Part shown: piece after piece, positions 20,913 to 33,056 of the stretch
How positions within the stretch are numbered: position 1 is the stretch's first letter
How the letters are laid out: each line of letters opens with the position of its first letter
Assembly (NCBI RefSeq): GCF_030253575.1
Contig: NC_080568.1
Location: forward strand, 26,737,001-26,801,000
Reading direction: 5' to 3'
Source: Rhododendron vialii
Taxonomy: Eukaryota > Streptophyta > Magnoliopsida > Ericales > Ericaceae
Length of the DNA stretch: 64,000 nt
Program-made: the position numbers and the translations under genes
The notes under the pieces: generated by a model
The model's input: the letters and a program-made list of their open reading frames with translations, nothing else
Databases searched by the model: none
What the model was told of the DNA's origin: nothing

Positions 20913-23900
20913 ATGGCGTCAATCACCTCTTCTCCCTCTAACTCACAGAATTCCGCTACCAAACCCCAGGTTCTCTCTCTTCTCCCTCCCTCTCTATATA
21001 TATATCCGCGTACATATGAATATATACACACATTCATATACATATATTTTCATATTAGAGCCATTCGGTTGTTCTGGTTAGTCATTCGTGTTTAGGGTTT
21101 TGTGAAGGATGCTGCCACTGGCAATGGATTACCCGACGCCTTGGAGAAAAAGACTCCCTCAGTCGATCCCTTCGAGTGAGTGAGCCGCCTCCGTTTCTAA
21201 ATCCTTTTCGTTGCAGTTTTTATTCTACCCCAGTCGGTTTCTCCATCCAATTCCGTGCTAACAGTGTTTTATGTTCCCAATTTTGTGTCTTCTGCGATTT
21301 AATCTTTGTTGGTACCTCAACGTCGGAGCATATTAGAATTCCCTCCGTACTTGAAGCATGTGTATGGGTCATTTGGTTTCAACCTAATCGAAAAGTAGCA
21401 AATTTTGATGTACAGACTTTTTAGATCCGTTGGGTTCGAGAGCATAGTTGTTCACCCTCTACTTAAGAGGGTGAACATTACCCTCCTTCCTATAGGATTG
21501 AAATGGTGTAGATTCCACCACAAAATGATGTTATGCTTACCAAAAAGTGTATTATATGGGTGGAACCTACACCATTTCAACTAATAAGAGAAAATGTTAA
21601 TGTTCACCCTCTTTTAAGGAAGATGAACAAAATTGCACTCGGATATGTATCCAATGATTCACAAAATCGTATGCTTTGAAAAAATTGTATCCTACCTTGT
21701 ATATGTTTTGTATAGAAATCTCACGGTACAATGATGTATCCTACAATTTACATGTGTATCCCGATACAGTTCGTATCCTACGATTAGTTATTGGAGAAAA
21801 GTCGCACCTTATATTGCGTAGCGGAACCCCAAACGCATTCAAAGTCGTTTGATCTAATTATGATGACATTCAATCCCATTAGGACTCCAATAGAAGAAAG
21901 AAAGATTCTTCGATCATGTTTTGCATGAATCATACAAAGGGCTCTTCTTTTCTTTCCCATGACTAAGGCCTAGAAAGCATCGATGTTATACACCCCACTT
22001 GGGAGACTTGGAATGTTCATCCTAAAAACTTTCCTTTTCATATATGCAATAGTTTTTTTGCTTTCTGATTAGGTATGATTAGTTTTTAATCCTATATTAA
22101 AGTTTATTAAACATATCTTACGGTATGCGATGCGTATCTCGGTATGTTTCATAAAATTTAGAAAAAAATGATAAACAATACTTATCTCGATTTGAGAACG
22201 ATGCGTAAGAGTGAGGAAAAGGAGAGGTCATGCCGTTTAATTTGTAAAGTGACTAGGTTGATGTTTATACGTCATGAATACTAGATAAGTACTTCTTGAT
22301 TGACATTTTAATTTAGTTATTTCTTATAATTATTAGCTAGGAAAAGCAAACCATCTACACTAGTAATTTTTAAGACTCATGCAGGTGGACATCTATGACA
22401 CCGGGCTCAAAATCACATATGCAGTTCTATGTGCTCGGGAATATTTGTTTGGTGAACTTACGCATCACATGGGCAGTTACAAATGCTCATGGACAGATAT
22501 TTGATTCAAAACTTCCTAGAAACAGTTTTGGTTCTCTTTGGTTTTTAATCCCTTTTAAGGTTTTTCTTAGAATGGAGTTGCATATTCGTTCAATGGAAGG
22601 GAGTTGCATGTTCTCATGAACAAATACTTGCTTTAGCCGGTAACTGGATTATATAGAACTAGAAAATAGATCCATATACAACTTTCTAACATCCCTCTCT
22701 CCAAAACATTTTGTTGCTCTCCTGCGAGTTTATTGGTCTGCACTTGAGACAAGATCGTATGTTTTCTTTCCTCTCCTCTTGATGAGAATAAATTTATTTC
22801 TTGCTGAAAGTTAACTACTTTAAGTTTGCTGCCAGTTGGTGCAAAAAACCAGTAGCTTTGTGGCTTTTTTTTCAGCTTCCCCCTCTTTTTAGTGTATTCT
22901 CCTGATCACGGTATTAGTTCAGCTCACTTTACAGTTGCTATCATTTATATTTAAGATGCCTACAGTGCATCGTTAAACTCGAGAATTATGCATAGAATTG
23001 AAACCGTAAAGTTTGTTTCTACTCTGTAATCAGAGCCAACATGTACTATTTTTTTCTTTGTGTAGGGATATGAATAGCGGGGAGTACATCAAAAGGTTCA
23101 GCAAATATGAGGCCGACTACACTCGTCGATTGATGGCCAAGTACTTCTCGGATAAGGATATCTATGGGGGTAAACGTTTAGTTTGTGTTTACAAGGTCTT
23201 AAGCCATGGTTTATATGTGTAATGGGATACATCATGTGGCAACAGAGACGAAATGTGCATGAGGAGAATGTAAAGTAATCTAGAAGTAGTATGGTGAAAT
23301 AGTATAGCCGTGTGCTGGAAACAACTCTCTGTGTGCATATCGATACCTTATGGCATGCAATAGCATGACAAGTTATTACTATGAGTTAGGGTTGGCCCTA
23401 TCCATTTGCCATCTTTTGCCGAGGCTCGCATCTGTTCATTGCCCTTATAGAGTGGCCTTAGCAAAATAAAGCACAAAATGTAAGTAGAGTAGATGATTAT
23501 CTCTAAATTTTAAAACTGCAAAAAAAAATGTAAGAACAAGGACCTTGGTCCATGAATCCATTGCTATTCAACTTACAGCTCCAAGACCCAATGAAGAAGT
23601 GCTATTTTGACAACATTGAGATATCAGAAATTGCGCATTTGGAGCTATTAGATTGCACACACCAATTTCTATGTCATCCCTAAATGGATGTATGATATTG
23701 CAACTGAATTTCTGTTAGTTTCGCAGCACTTGTTTGGTATAGGAAATGGATTGCATGACCTTTTGTCAATTCTGCTGTGACCCTTTGTGAGACTGCAGCA
23801 CTAATTTGCATCCATCAAGATCCACATCGCCACAAATGGGATGACAAACACTTTTTTGCTGTGTAATGTCCTCTAATTATTTGTTGTATTAGTCATCTCA

Positions 23901-24366
23901 ATACGCGACGTCAATACTTGTGTGGTTTCTTCTAATAACAAGATGTTGTCGGCTTTTAGTATTCTCTTGTGTGCTCAGGTGCTGTGTTGGTTCTTGATAT
24001 TTTCATGGAAGAAGAGATGCTAACTCAAAACCATGGATGTAGGATTGTCAGTATTTGACTTTATCAAGATTACTTGTCACTTGCAGACAACATATTTGAT
24101 GAAAGCAAGACAATCGATGGCGAGACTATTAAGGCGAGCAGGTATAGTGAAATTGGAGCGCATATGTTCATCTAACCAATAGTTCGTTATATGTCAAATC
24201 AAATTCTAAGGTTTTTGTTTGGGAATGTTCATCTAGGTGGCATTGTGCTCAATCATATGCAGACCCTGTCCAGTTCCTCAAAGAGAAGAGCATCTGCACT
24301 TCAATTACTACTGCAGACACCCCGACTACCATCACAAACGGGAAGCACCCAATGGATGATGGGTGA
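20913..24366 (+). CDS. Small conserved-looking protein of unknown function, five exons
   Basis: Exons 20913-20969, 21096-21175, 23066-23169, 24087-24141 and 24237-24366 join in frame with GT-AG introns: 426 nt, 141 residues plus TGA. The start follows a CT-rich leader. Serine-rich N-terminus (MASITSSPSNSQNSATKPQ), then a charged middle with EYIKRFSKYEADYTRRLMAK and YFSDKDIYGG. Next come the acidic NIFDESKTIDGETIKASRW and a polar tail with ITNGKHPMDDG. No signal peptide, membrane segment or known catalytic motif is visible. I do not recognise the family. Its good splice sites and phase agreement over four introns make it a real gene. Function left open. Confidence 0.8.
21447..21630. mobile_element. 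MITE with TTGTTCACCCTC termini
   Basis: The left arm TTGTTCACCCTC...GAAATGGTGTAGATTCCACC is answered by GGTGGAACCTACACCATTTC...GTTCACCCTC...GATGAACAA. About 184 bp, in intron 2 of the five-exon gene. Each arm itself contains a shorter hairpin of GTTCACCCTC and GAGGGTGAAC. Confidence 0.65.
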
Positions 24367-25794
24367 AGTACAAGTACGGAGTACCTTATTTACTCGGTTG
24401 AAACCGAAGTTGGTCCCTGCCGAGGTTACAGTGTAAAGGAACCTGAACTCTTCCCTGATGATTTTTGGTGGTTCTTAGAAATAGCTTACTTCTTTCATTA
24501 TAATTGAACTTGGGAAACATGCAACAGTAGCTAGCTATAGCTAATGTTTACCCTGTCAAAATGCAATTTTAGTTAGATTACCTTACTGGTGGTGTAGAAT
24601 GGACACATCAACGAAATTTGACCAGAAACAGTTTGTGTACTAACTGGTTCTCCTATTTGACATATTTTAAGTATTTGGATGCTATTCCATATAGCTTATT
24701 CAATTAAGTACTTATAATATCACATTAGTTACTAACCTGGCAACTAAAACCTTCATTAACTGAAACTGAAAGTCTCTGAAAACCAAATGTCGAGTAATAA
24801 TAACACAGAAACTGCTTTACTTACAATATCACATTAATTACTAACTGGGAAACTAGCAGCATGATTAACTATCATACGCATCTGTGGTACCTCGATGTGC
24901 AACTTGGAAAATGGTCCCAATAGATGAACTATTCCCACATAGGTAAAATCCCGTACAACCACAGAATTTTCTCATCATTACCGTGAAAATATAAATTTTC
25001 AACCTGGCTGGATTTCTACGGATCTTACCAGTCTGCCTCCTAACCTATGAGATGGTGGTTGACGCACTCACGAAAATTATCAAAAATCGTGTAAAAAAAC
25101 TACTTGAAACTCTCTTTTTTCTTAAGTAATTGGGATGCTATGAAGGCCCTTCTATCAGTGCATCAAAAGTAGACTTCACATTTACATGACAAACATCACA
25201 ATCTTTGGTAGCCATAGGATACTTCAAGAAGCTTTCTGCCGTGTGAAATCCAATTTAGAAGATTGATGTTAAAGAAGAATATGTATACAAAGCATGAAAG
25301 GCACCTTCCAACACAACTCTTTGAACTCTTATACTTTTTAGGATCTTGCATTTATCAATTCAAAGGAAATGGAATTACGTGTATTGGTATATGTTTATCT
25401 TTATTTGGGTACCAAATACTAGGCAATTCTAATTTACTAGTAATTAGGAAGTTTGTCAAGTGCTTGAAGTAAACAGTATAGGAGTGTACATGTCTTTTTA
25501 GCGTAACTCATCTTGTCTGTTACCTTTTCCATTTTATGCTTCCTTTTGAAGCGATAGGTACCTACTTGTTGAGCTATCTCTTCGGGGAACTGCCACGTTT
25601 TCCATTCTACTGATGGTGTCTATTCATGGGCTTCGTAGGGTTCTACACTATGGTATTGAACCAACCTATGGTGTTGGAATGTTTCGTAAACTTTCTTTAA
25701 TGGTGGTTCTAAAGTCCTCCATCATCTCATCTTTTTATATGAAACCCTTTTGAATCATGGGATTTTTGAGCCTTCTGTTGTTGAAACAGAGTAA
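24367..25794. other. Intergenic: 3' flank of the five-exon gene
   Basis: AT-rich. The first 400 bases are probably 3' UTR and flank. No gene, RNA or clear element seen. Confidence 0.4.
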
Positions 25795-26690
25795 AAGCCC
25801 TTTTGAAGACCAAAGTTGCATGCAAACCTGTTTGGAAATGATTTTGTGGTTGCCAGCATGCTGAACTTCTTGAGGAAATCCATTTTTTTGTGGGTCACTC
25901 TTTCATATAAATTTGTGTTTTTTTTGTAGTCTAGGTTTACATAGTAAAGGTGTGGGCTAGCATAAAGCGAATGGTGAATATGCAGTCCTCCTTTCAATAA
26001 TTCACCAGGGATAGTTTCAAATTTTCAATTCCTAAAGGCTGTTGGTTCATTGGAAAAAGGCACTTGTTTTTGTTTTTGTTTTTTCGTTCTTACTTGGTAG
26101 AAAAACATAGCTTGCACTTCACGAATCTCTTGAAGGTTCCTTTAATAAGTTTTCCTACTAATCTTGCTAATCTAGTTTTATGTGAATGCTGAGACCCAAA
26201 GTGAGAATTTTGTGTGTGGAAGATGGAAATAGACATTTGGGCTAAGTAGAGTGTACAATGAAAGCTATCTTAAGACCTTTTGAACAGAAAAGTTGCCTGC
26301 AAATCACCTGAAAACTGGTTTCATTCTTACCAAGTAGATTGCATGCTGATATTTTTGAAGAAATTGAACTATTATTGGCTAATCTTCCTTTTAAACATGT
26401 TTTCATCACTTCAAGTGATAGTTTCAGGACCTGAAGGCTATTGGTTGGTTTGAAAAGGCGTTTGTCCTTTTGCTTTGTCTTATGTTCTTTAATTGATTAA
26501 AAGCATCTCAAGCTTTTTCACTTTACCCATCTCTTGAAAGTTTCCCTTAGTTATTTATAACTTGTGGCAGAGATTATTGCTAAACTTGCTGATTGTGAAT
26601 GCTAAAATCCGAGTCAGGAGTTCTAGTGTGTAGACCTGTTGACTAAGTAGTAAGTAGAGCTTATACTTGCAGTAAAGATGTAGCAGTTGA
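25795..26690 (+). repeat. Diverged tandem duplication of about 450 bp
   Basis: Matching series recur about 465 bp apart: CCTTTTGAA...AAGTTGCNTGCAAA, then GATAGTTTCA...AAAGGCTGTTGGTT versus GAAGGCTATTGGTT. They continue with ATCTCTTGAA(A/G)GTT...CTTGCT and GTGAATGCT. Gaps and substitutions are many, so the duplication is old. No ORF spans either copy. Confidence 0.55.
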
Positions 26691-26769
26691 CACAAACCCT
26701 TGAATTGCATGATGCTATGTATGGATATTGGGTTTCGCAAGGAGAGAGAAAAACTATTACAGAATATTA

Positions 26770-27005
26770 CTCCATCTGTCCCTAAATAAGTGTTCCCTAC
26801 AAAAAGACATTCAATTTTTGGGAAAAATAAAAAATAAAGTACTTCCGTGCAAAAAAAAATTCTATTTCTTCGCACCAAACTAAAGAACTCAAGTAGATCT
26901 TCAATTTAGGGTGAAGAAGTTGAAAAAATTATGCACGAAAGTACTTTTTTTTTCCAAAAATTACATGTGTTTTCGTAGGAGATACTTATTTAGAGACAGA
27001 GGGAG
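26770..27005. mobile_element. Stowaway/mariner-type MITE with TA duplication
   Basis: Termini CTCCATCTGTCCCTAAATA and TATTTAGAGACAGAGGGAG are inverted. TA dinucleotides flank both ends (26768-26769, 27006-27007). The inner arms also pair: AAAGTACTTCCGTGCA with TGCACGAAAGTACTTT. 236 bp. Confidence 0.85.
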
Positions 27006-27016
27006 TACTAGTTATA

Positions 27017-27190
27017 GAAGGGTGGCCAGGGTACAACGGTAAGTTTGCCTCCATGTGAACCTGGTGGTCACAGATTCAAGTTGCGGAAATAGTCTCTCAG
27101 CCTATTGGGAGTAAGGCTGTGTACATCCAATTCTTCCCCGGACCTTTTAGTAGCGGGATGCTTGTGCACTGGGTAGTCGTGTTCGTTTTA
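27017..27190 (+). mobile_element. Au-type SINE
   Basis: Contains the ordered motifs typical of plant Au SINEs: GGTGGCCAGGGTACAACGGT (A-box region), CACAGATTCAAGTTGCGGAA (B-box region) and GGGAGTAAGGCTGTGTACA. CTTCCCCGGACC and TAGCGGGATGCTTGTGCACT then GGG follow. Full-length in appearance; no clear target duplication found. It sits ten bases after a mariner MITE. Confidence 0.8.
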
Positions 27191-27910
27191 AATTACGTTT
27201 ACTTCATAGTGAAAACTAAACAATTCCTAAAAATCAAGTCTTTCTGAGGGACTCCTAATACTTTGTAGTTCATTCTCGCGTCAATTGTTTCTTCGTCACA
27301 CCAGTTGTACACTCTCTTTGTTCTGCCAACCCTTGTCGATTCTTCGTTCTGCCAAACCTTGTTGATTCTGTACTAGGTTCACAAAGGAATAGGACTTCTG
27401 ATGGGCCAACCCTCTTTTATGCGCCCTTACCGGAAAAGAAACTTTGCTACCCTGGGCGCGATTCCCTCACTTGGTCTGGGATGATCCAAAGACTAATGAA
27501 ACTGTGTTTTTTGTGTGTGTGTGTGTCAAATACATGTTTATTTTCTTCACATTACGCGAACTCAGAACAAAGAAATGAAAGGAATTTAACTTCAAAATTT
27601 TCATATTGCCAGTCTATATGTCCTTTTTATCATTTCTTCTCTCAATTCTTTCCACTTCCATGGACCAAACATAGAGTAGGTAGGCACTGTAACTGAGGTA
27701 CATAATACCAAAGACGCAAATAGTGCAGGTATGTAGCGGAATTAAAGGTCATTCATTTATATTTGCAGATGCATCAATTGAACAAGATCTTAACCACGAA
27801 GGTTTGGACTATTCCCTTATAATCTATATAAACATCTTACCATACTTAAGATACCGGTTAGTTAATCAAATTCGCGGAGCCAAGGATCGATGGACTCGAA
27901 CCTCCGACCT
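27191..27910. other. Intergenic: region 3' of the bZIP gene
   Basis: No gene or element recognised; includes a short TG run near 27513-27525. The last part probably holds the 3' UTR of the bZIP gene, which reads leftward. Confidence 0.35.
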
Positions 27911-28462
27911 TCAGGCAATACTGAAACCGACCTCTTCCAAATCCACCAAAGGAGTTTTCTGATTGGAGATGAAATTCCGAAGGAAAGAAATCTCCTCCTT
28001 GAGTTGCACATTTTCTTGGAAAATCTTGTTGATGCAGTGAGATAAATTAATAAGCTCTTCAGTTAGTTTCTGATTTGTGGCGGTGAGTTGGCTTTTCTGT
28101 GACTGTAATTCCTCAATTTGCTTCTTCCGTTGTAGCCGAGTCCGCCTTGCTGATTCTCTGTTTGATAACTGCCTTCTGTGGCGCCTCAGATCACTGGCAC
28201 TGGCTTCCTTCTCCTCTGTTGCAGCCATAGAATTTGAGTTCAGTGAGTTGTTGCTGTGGGATGATGTGTTTGGAGAGAGGTCATGAAGGAAAGGGTGGAT
28301 ATGGGTGTAGTTTGGGAATGGTGTGTTTTTGTGGAATGTGGTGAAATGAGTGAATGAATCTTCAGTTGGGTTTGATGGGGGTGGTGCGTCATGAATTCCC
28401 ATGTATGCTCGAGAGAGAGTGCAGAGGGGCTGTGTTGGGTCAAACCATTCGCTGGAGTGCAT
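27911..28462 (-). CDS. bZIP transcription factor (small, group-S-like)
   Basis: Intronless, 183 aa. Nuclear, DNA-binding as a dimer. Basic region LSNRESARRTRLQRKKQ with the invariant N-x7-R at N101 and R109, followed after nine residues by zipper L119. Heptad positions are L119, L126, L133, L140, I147, L154 and L161, a long zipper. The N-terminal 80 residues are rich in Pro, Ser, Thr, His and Asn, and could act as an activation region. Size, lack of introns and the basic region fit plant group S (bZIP8/42/43-like rather than the sucrose-repressed S1 set). The upstream leader appears short and I see no S1-type conserved uORF. The target genes cannot be inferred. Confidence 0.93.
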   Translation of the reverse strand: MHSSEWFDPTQPLCTLSRAYMGIHDAPPPSNPTEDSFTHFTTFHKNTPFPNYTHIHPFLHDLSPNTSSHSNNSLNSNSMAATEEKEASASDLRRHRRQLSNRESARRTRLQRKKQIEELQSQKSQLTATNQKLTEELINLSHCINKIFQENVQLKEEISFLRNFISNQKTPLVDLEEVGFSIA

Positions 28463-28464
28463 GG

Positions 28465-28467
<3 letters not shown>

Positions 28468-28503
<36 letters not shown>
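28468..28503 (-). repeat. (GA)n microsatellite, (CT)n in the bZIP 5' leader
   Basis: About 18 GA units on the plus strand. On the gene's strand this is a CT tract ending six bases before the ATG. Pyrimidine-rich 5' leaders are common in plants. Probably length-polymorphic. Confidence 0.85.
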
Positions 28504-28506
<3 letters not shown>

Positions 28507-28510
28507 GGGC

Positions 28511-28550
28511 TCTATATATACAGAGATGTATGTGCTCTAGCCTCTATATA
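28511..28550 (-). promoter_or_regulatory. Candidate TATA boxes of the bZIP gene
   Basis: Two CTATATATA-type motifs (28511-28520 and about 28541-28550) lie about 50 and 80 bp upstream of the ATG on the minus strand. Either would place transcription start in or next to the CT tract. Inferred from motif and position only. Confidence 0.45.
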
Positions 28551-28765
28551 TGTACAGAGATATATATTCTGTTGGAAACAGGTAAAAATGGCTCTTTGCT
28601 TTCAGAAACTGTAGCAGGAAATTTTTTTTTTTTTACGTGCAGTATATTTTATCAAGGGAGAAACTACAATGGGGAAAACCAAAATGAATCTTTTGACAAA
28701 CTTATGATCCAAACGCAGGCTTAGGTTGAATTTGTGTTACTATGGGTCATGCATGCATGCATGCA

Positions 28766-29100
28766 GGGGCGGCTGCACTATGGCTTGAACCCCCTTGTTA
28801 AAAAAAATGCACTACAACTTCGTTTTTTTTTTTTTTACATATGTTTTGATTTTTCTTTCGTATAATTTAATTTTTCTTTTGTATTATTTGCCCTGAGTTG
28901 TTCATATATAGCCAAAGTGTAAGAATACACTTAAATTTGAAAATTAGCAAATAATATTGCTCAACAAAACATAATAAATTAGGCACGATAAATCTTCAAC
29001 CAATATATGTACATGTATTTTAAATAGAGCATTGTATACAAAAAAATTTCTTTACGTTTTTGTCACCGCTAAATTAAAAATCCCGGAGCGACCTGCAGGG
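28766..29100. mobile_element. Dispersed non-autonomous repeat (GGGGCGGCTGCAC start), copy A
   Basis: Shares with 38852-39165 an ordered series: GGCGGCT, AAAAATGCACTA, AATAAATTAGGC, ATAAAT(C/T)TTCAACCA, TAGAGC, TTTACGTTT, and AAAAATCC near the end. TGCAGGGG occurs at both edges of this copy (28763-28770 and about 29095-29102) and may be an 8-bp target duplication. Class uncertain, perhaps hAT or Mutator derived. Confidence 0.5.
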
Positions 29101-30065
29101 GTGCTCTTTCATGAATGCAATTGAAGGTGGATGCACTTACTGATAGTTGTGGATATGGATTCGTAATAATTAGCAAGTATTCGATAATGGGAAACTTCGA
29201 CACTTTGACACAATTTGTCTCTAGTCTATATGTGTACACTTGTGTTATGAGCGTAGTACCTTAGGAACATGAGACACTTTCACCCATTATAATGGCCATT
29301 CGGTAAGGGACATGAGACACTTTTGCCCGGTCAATTGCATCTTCTTCTCTTTTTTTGCAATTGTATCGATGCTACCCAAATAGAAAAATAAGGTACAAGC
29401 TGCGAGATTCTCTTGAAATTACCGCATCAATTGTGCAAGCGCGTCAATCAATTTCAGGTCGACCTAAATTAGAAAGTAGAGGTTGCTCTCTCTTTTTGCG
29501 TGTTTGTGCAAAGCGGGAAATAGGTGGAAACCAGTGTAGACATTACAATGTGAACAAGCCGATATTCGCATTTTATTGTCCAAGACAACATAAAAAAGAG
29601 TTATTGGGAGCCAGGTAAACTTTATGGAAGTTCAACTATTTGAGGTAAATTAACAACTCTAATAAGTGAACGGTCGAATCGAATGTACGTAGTAGAGATG
29701 TATTTGATTGTAATCTTAGTCCTGGACGAATTATTCGGGGAAGAGTTAGAAATACATCCTCGGATGTTTTGGTTTAATGCAGTCTTTCTCCTTGTAGATT
29801 TGCATATTAGAGATTTTCCGTTGGTCGGATGGCGTTAACGCAAGGATTAAAATGACTATTATGCCATTTCCCTGGTCTTATTATTACTTCTTCTTTTTCC
29901 TTGATTCTGCTGGTAAGATTTGATGTTAAGTTTCCAAATGACCTGCATGACCTCTTAAAAGCAGCCTGTTGGTTAAAAAAAATGAAGTCATCCAATGGTA
30001 ATGAAAATAGAAGTCATCTAATTTGTGGGATATTCCAATGGTTTTCACTTGAGTTGGTAATCATA
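29101..30065. other. Intergenic, nothing recognised
   Basis: Between the copy A repeat and the 30066 MITE. No gene, RNA or structured element that I can support. Confidence 0.35.
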
Positions 30066-30333
30066 CTCCCTGCGTCCCCTTTTAAGAGTTCAGCATTTCA
30101 TTTTAAGTTGTCTCTTAATAAGTGTTCATTCTATAAAGTTAGTATGTAAAAGTTGATATTTTTTTATTTTGTCCTTAAAAGTATATTTCATTTTGAAAAA
30201 TTAGTAGGAAAAATGTAATAATAATGTCTCCATAAAGGGTAAATATGAAAAGTTATAACTTTGAGTATAAGGATGATGTCTCCTTAAAAATTTGAATTTA
30301 CAAAGTAGAACTCTTAAAAAGTGACGGAAGGAG
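30066..30333. mobile_element. Stowaway/mariner-type MITE with TA duplication
   Basis: Termini CTCCCTGCGTCCCCTTTTAA and the complement of CTTAAAAAGTGACGGAAGGAG are inverted. TA flanks at 30064-30065 and 30334-30335. 268 bp, no ORF. Confidence 0.85.
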
Positions 30334-30890
30334 TATATGGTATGCTTATGAGATGAAAAGCTTGGTGTTTCCCATTCTGTTTATCTTTCATCTTTCGTTC
30401 TTTATTTTCTGATTTTTATTATTGCTTTTCACAGAAAGCAGAAATATTCCAATTCAAAAGAAAATATCACGAGAGGAACTAAGGAGATGGATTATCTCCA
30501 CCTTATCAATTCCTACCCATTACCAATCGTGAAATCGATCTTTTTTTATCCAAACAATCATGATATCAATCTCACCTTATTATCATTCTTTTCGAAACTA
30601 ACGGTTATCAAACGTGGTCTCAATATTAGTCCAGTGTGATCACTCATCACCTGGAGCTGTATATCCCTCGTTCGTTCGTAATCCGACAAATCAAAAGCCC
30701 CGAGAAGAGAGCGCAGGAGTGAGATGCCAATATTTCCGTGTCTGAAACCTTTGCGAAGACTGAGCAACTATAACTGTGTTCTAGGTCAGCTCGATAAGGC
30801 TGTGAGAAATGGAAAATTAAATAAGCCAGGCCTACCATGAAGAAGGGAAAGGAGAGATGAAAATCTCACCAAGAAGTGTTAAGGGTGGGA

Positions 30891-31146
30891 ACCCAAAGGG
30901 ATTGGCCGAGTAGTCTAGGCCTGATTCGCTTGAAACTTAGGAATTTGCTCTCGCCTAAGCTTTCAGGTTCAAAACTCTCAATTGCTATCAACTCATTTAG
31001 GGGTCAGTCCATACAGAGCATTTGCTCGCTCCGACTTTAAGTGGGCCCCCCTCTACCAGACGGTGGATTTATGGTCCCCCAAGAATAGTCAAGGTGCACG
31101 TAAGTTGACCAAAACACCTGGTTATAGATATAAAAAAAAGGAACTG
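30891..31146 (+). mobile_element. tRNA-derived SINE with 9-bp target duplication
   Basis: A-box-like GATTGGCCGAGTAGTCTAGG and B-box-like CAGGTTCAAAACTC stand about 60 bp apart, as in tRNA promoters. The body follows, and then an A-rich tail (ATATAAAAAAAAGG). AAGGGTGGG flanks both sides (30882-30890, 31147-31155). Complete element. Confidence 0.75.
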
Positions 31147-31473
31147 AAGGGTGGGCGTAAAATGGTCCTTCATGCCTGTTTACTGATCCTAGATTCGTGA
31201 TTAAACTAAAAAACAGTTTCACAACAAAAGGCAAAAGCCAAACATGCCTCGTCTATATATACCTAGGGAGTATTTGTGTTCCCCTTATTTGTAAAAGCAA
31301 ATGAACTCATGCGACTTGCCCTGGAACATTTTCCAGCAGGCTCACATAGGTACCGGTTTCTGTAAGAAGAAAGAAAGCAAGCACTAAAAGCTAACGAAAA
31401 TTACAAAGAAAGACAACAAGCCCGAAGGCAAACTGCATGACCTAACCGAACAAAAAGACTTCAAGCAATACAG

Positions 31474-31497
<24 letters not shown>

Positions 31498-31549
<52 letters not shown>
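31498..31549. repeat. (AT)n microsatellite after an A tract
   Basis: About 26 uninterrupted AT units preceded by 15 A. Such tracts are hypervariable and prone to assembly error. Confidence 0.9.
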
Positions 31550-31552
<3 letters not shown>

Positions 31553-33056
31553 GCATAAGCAGCTTTATCCTCCTCAATGTGTCACCTCCAGGCTCCAGCC
31601 ATTCCATTAAGGAGAGAAGGTGTTGATATCTATATGCTTCTCCTAAACTCTTCCATGAAAACAAAACATGTGCCTACGAATTTTCTTTTCCGCAACTGTC
31701 CATCATAGTTTCATTGAACATTGAAGCCTACTAAGTTGCTTCTACTTCCAAGATGACTTGATCCCTCCTCGTATACAACTTGTTCACAACCACTTAATCA
31801 CCGATATTATTCACCTTCATCAGAGGCATGGAAAACAAATCCAACCGTCTGAGATCACAAGAAATGTAAGATCGTGTAAATGAAATTCAGCGGGAGAATT
31901 CTCGAAAAATAACCAAACCACATAACCAAACCACATCCTGCATAATTTTTAGTGATAAGTTCTTATACGAGGTAAATTTGGACCACATTGCCCCTACCTA
32001 ACAAAGACGTTCACATATTGAAGGAGGTTGGATATTTCTAAAACATTTCTAATACAACAACTCAACAAGAAAATTCACGGCATCGAACGAACTCCGTAGA
32101 CGATAGTCTAGTCATAGGTAACTGCAAACACTACAATGTCAAGCATATCCACTGATGAGGGAGGAGTCACAAAAAATTATGCAAAGACAAAAGGAATATG
32201 TTGAGATGCTAGCGAACACTTTCATGGAATCGTGCAAACTTATCACTCCCTGCCCGCATGTAAAAGACAAGATCTCAACCTGTACTGCTGTACATTGTAT
32301 CTCAATCCATGAACATAAAATATCGCCTCACCTAAATAATCTAAATTAAATGAGACCATTTAATTATCAACCAATGGGTTTTCTTCCACTCCCTCTCCCT
32401 CTCCCTCTCAGCTACATTGCTCTATATCAATGACACTAATCTTCACTTCTCAAAATTAATAGACTCGTCTAACAAGACAAAGTTGGCCACATTCATGTTT
32501 CTTCTATGTTCTTTGGTTTATCACATAGCTAAATTGATTGTAGGATTACTTGAAATCAAAAAGAAGAATTTGATACAAAGTAACCCGAATGGCAAAAGTT
32601 GAGCCGAAACAAATAAGCAAAAGACAGGACAACCCGTTGCGGCGTGTCTAAATTGAAAATGCCCGTTGCAGTGCACATTTTCTGTTTGGAGTCGCCACTT
32701 CCCATCACTTTGCATATTTTGAGCATGAGGCAGCCATTTAAATAAATCTTAGACTAAGAGGAAAAAATAAACAATACTCTACAAGTATCATCAACTGCTA
32801 TCTATCCAAACAAGGTACGATATTGGTATATGAATCAAAGGAAACGATAATGGCCTAATCCCACCATTACAAATAACAAACAAGACAACATTCTTTCCTC
32901 TCAACAAATAATCACATACAAAATCTCAAATGATGTCATCCTCCTCAAGGAGAGAAGTGAACTCTTCCCAAGTTCCCATCACTACTATCTACAATTGAAG
33001 CAAACTAATACTCACGAAAAAACTTCAAGATTATATCTAAACTTAAGAATTTACCT
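31550..33056. other. Intergenic region 3' of the RING-H2 gene
   Basis: AT-rich; a short CCCTCT repeat lies at 32389-32409. The final few hundred bases are probably the 3' UTR of the leftward RING gene. No other gene seen. Confidence 0.4.

Noticed and set aside
27855..27945. tRNA-like T-arm on the minus strand (GGAGGTTCGAGTCC) with a possible anticodon stem
   Set aside because: The stem part lies inside the bZIP coding end, the loop has six bases in place of seven, and no acceptor or D arm can be formed. Chance resemblance.
32155..32349. Short plus-strand ORF with an amphipathic start
   Set aside because: No recognisable motif, intergenic AT-rich context, length expected by chance.
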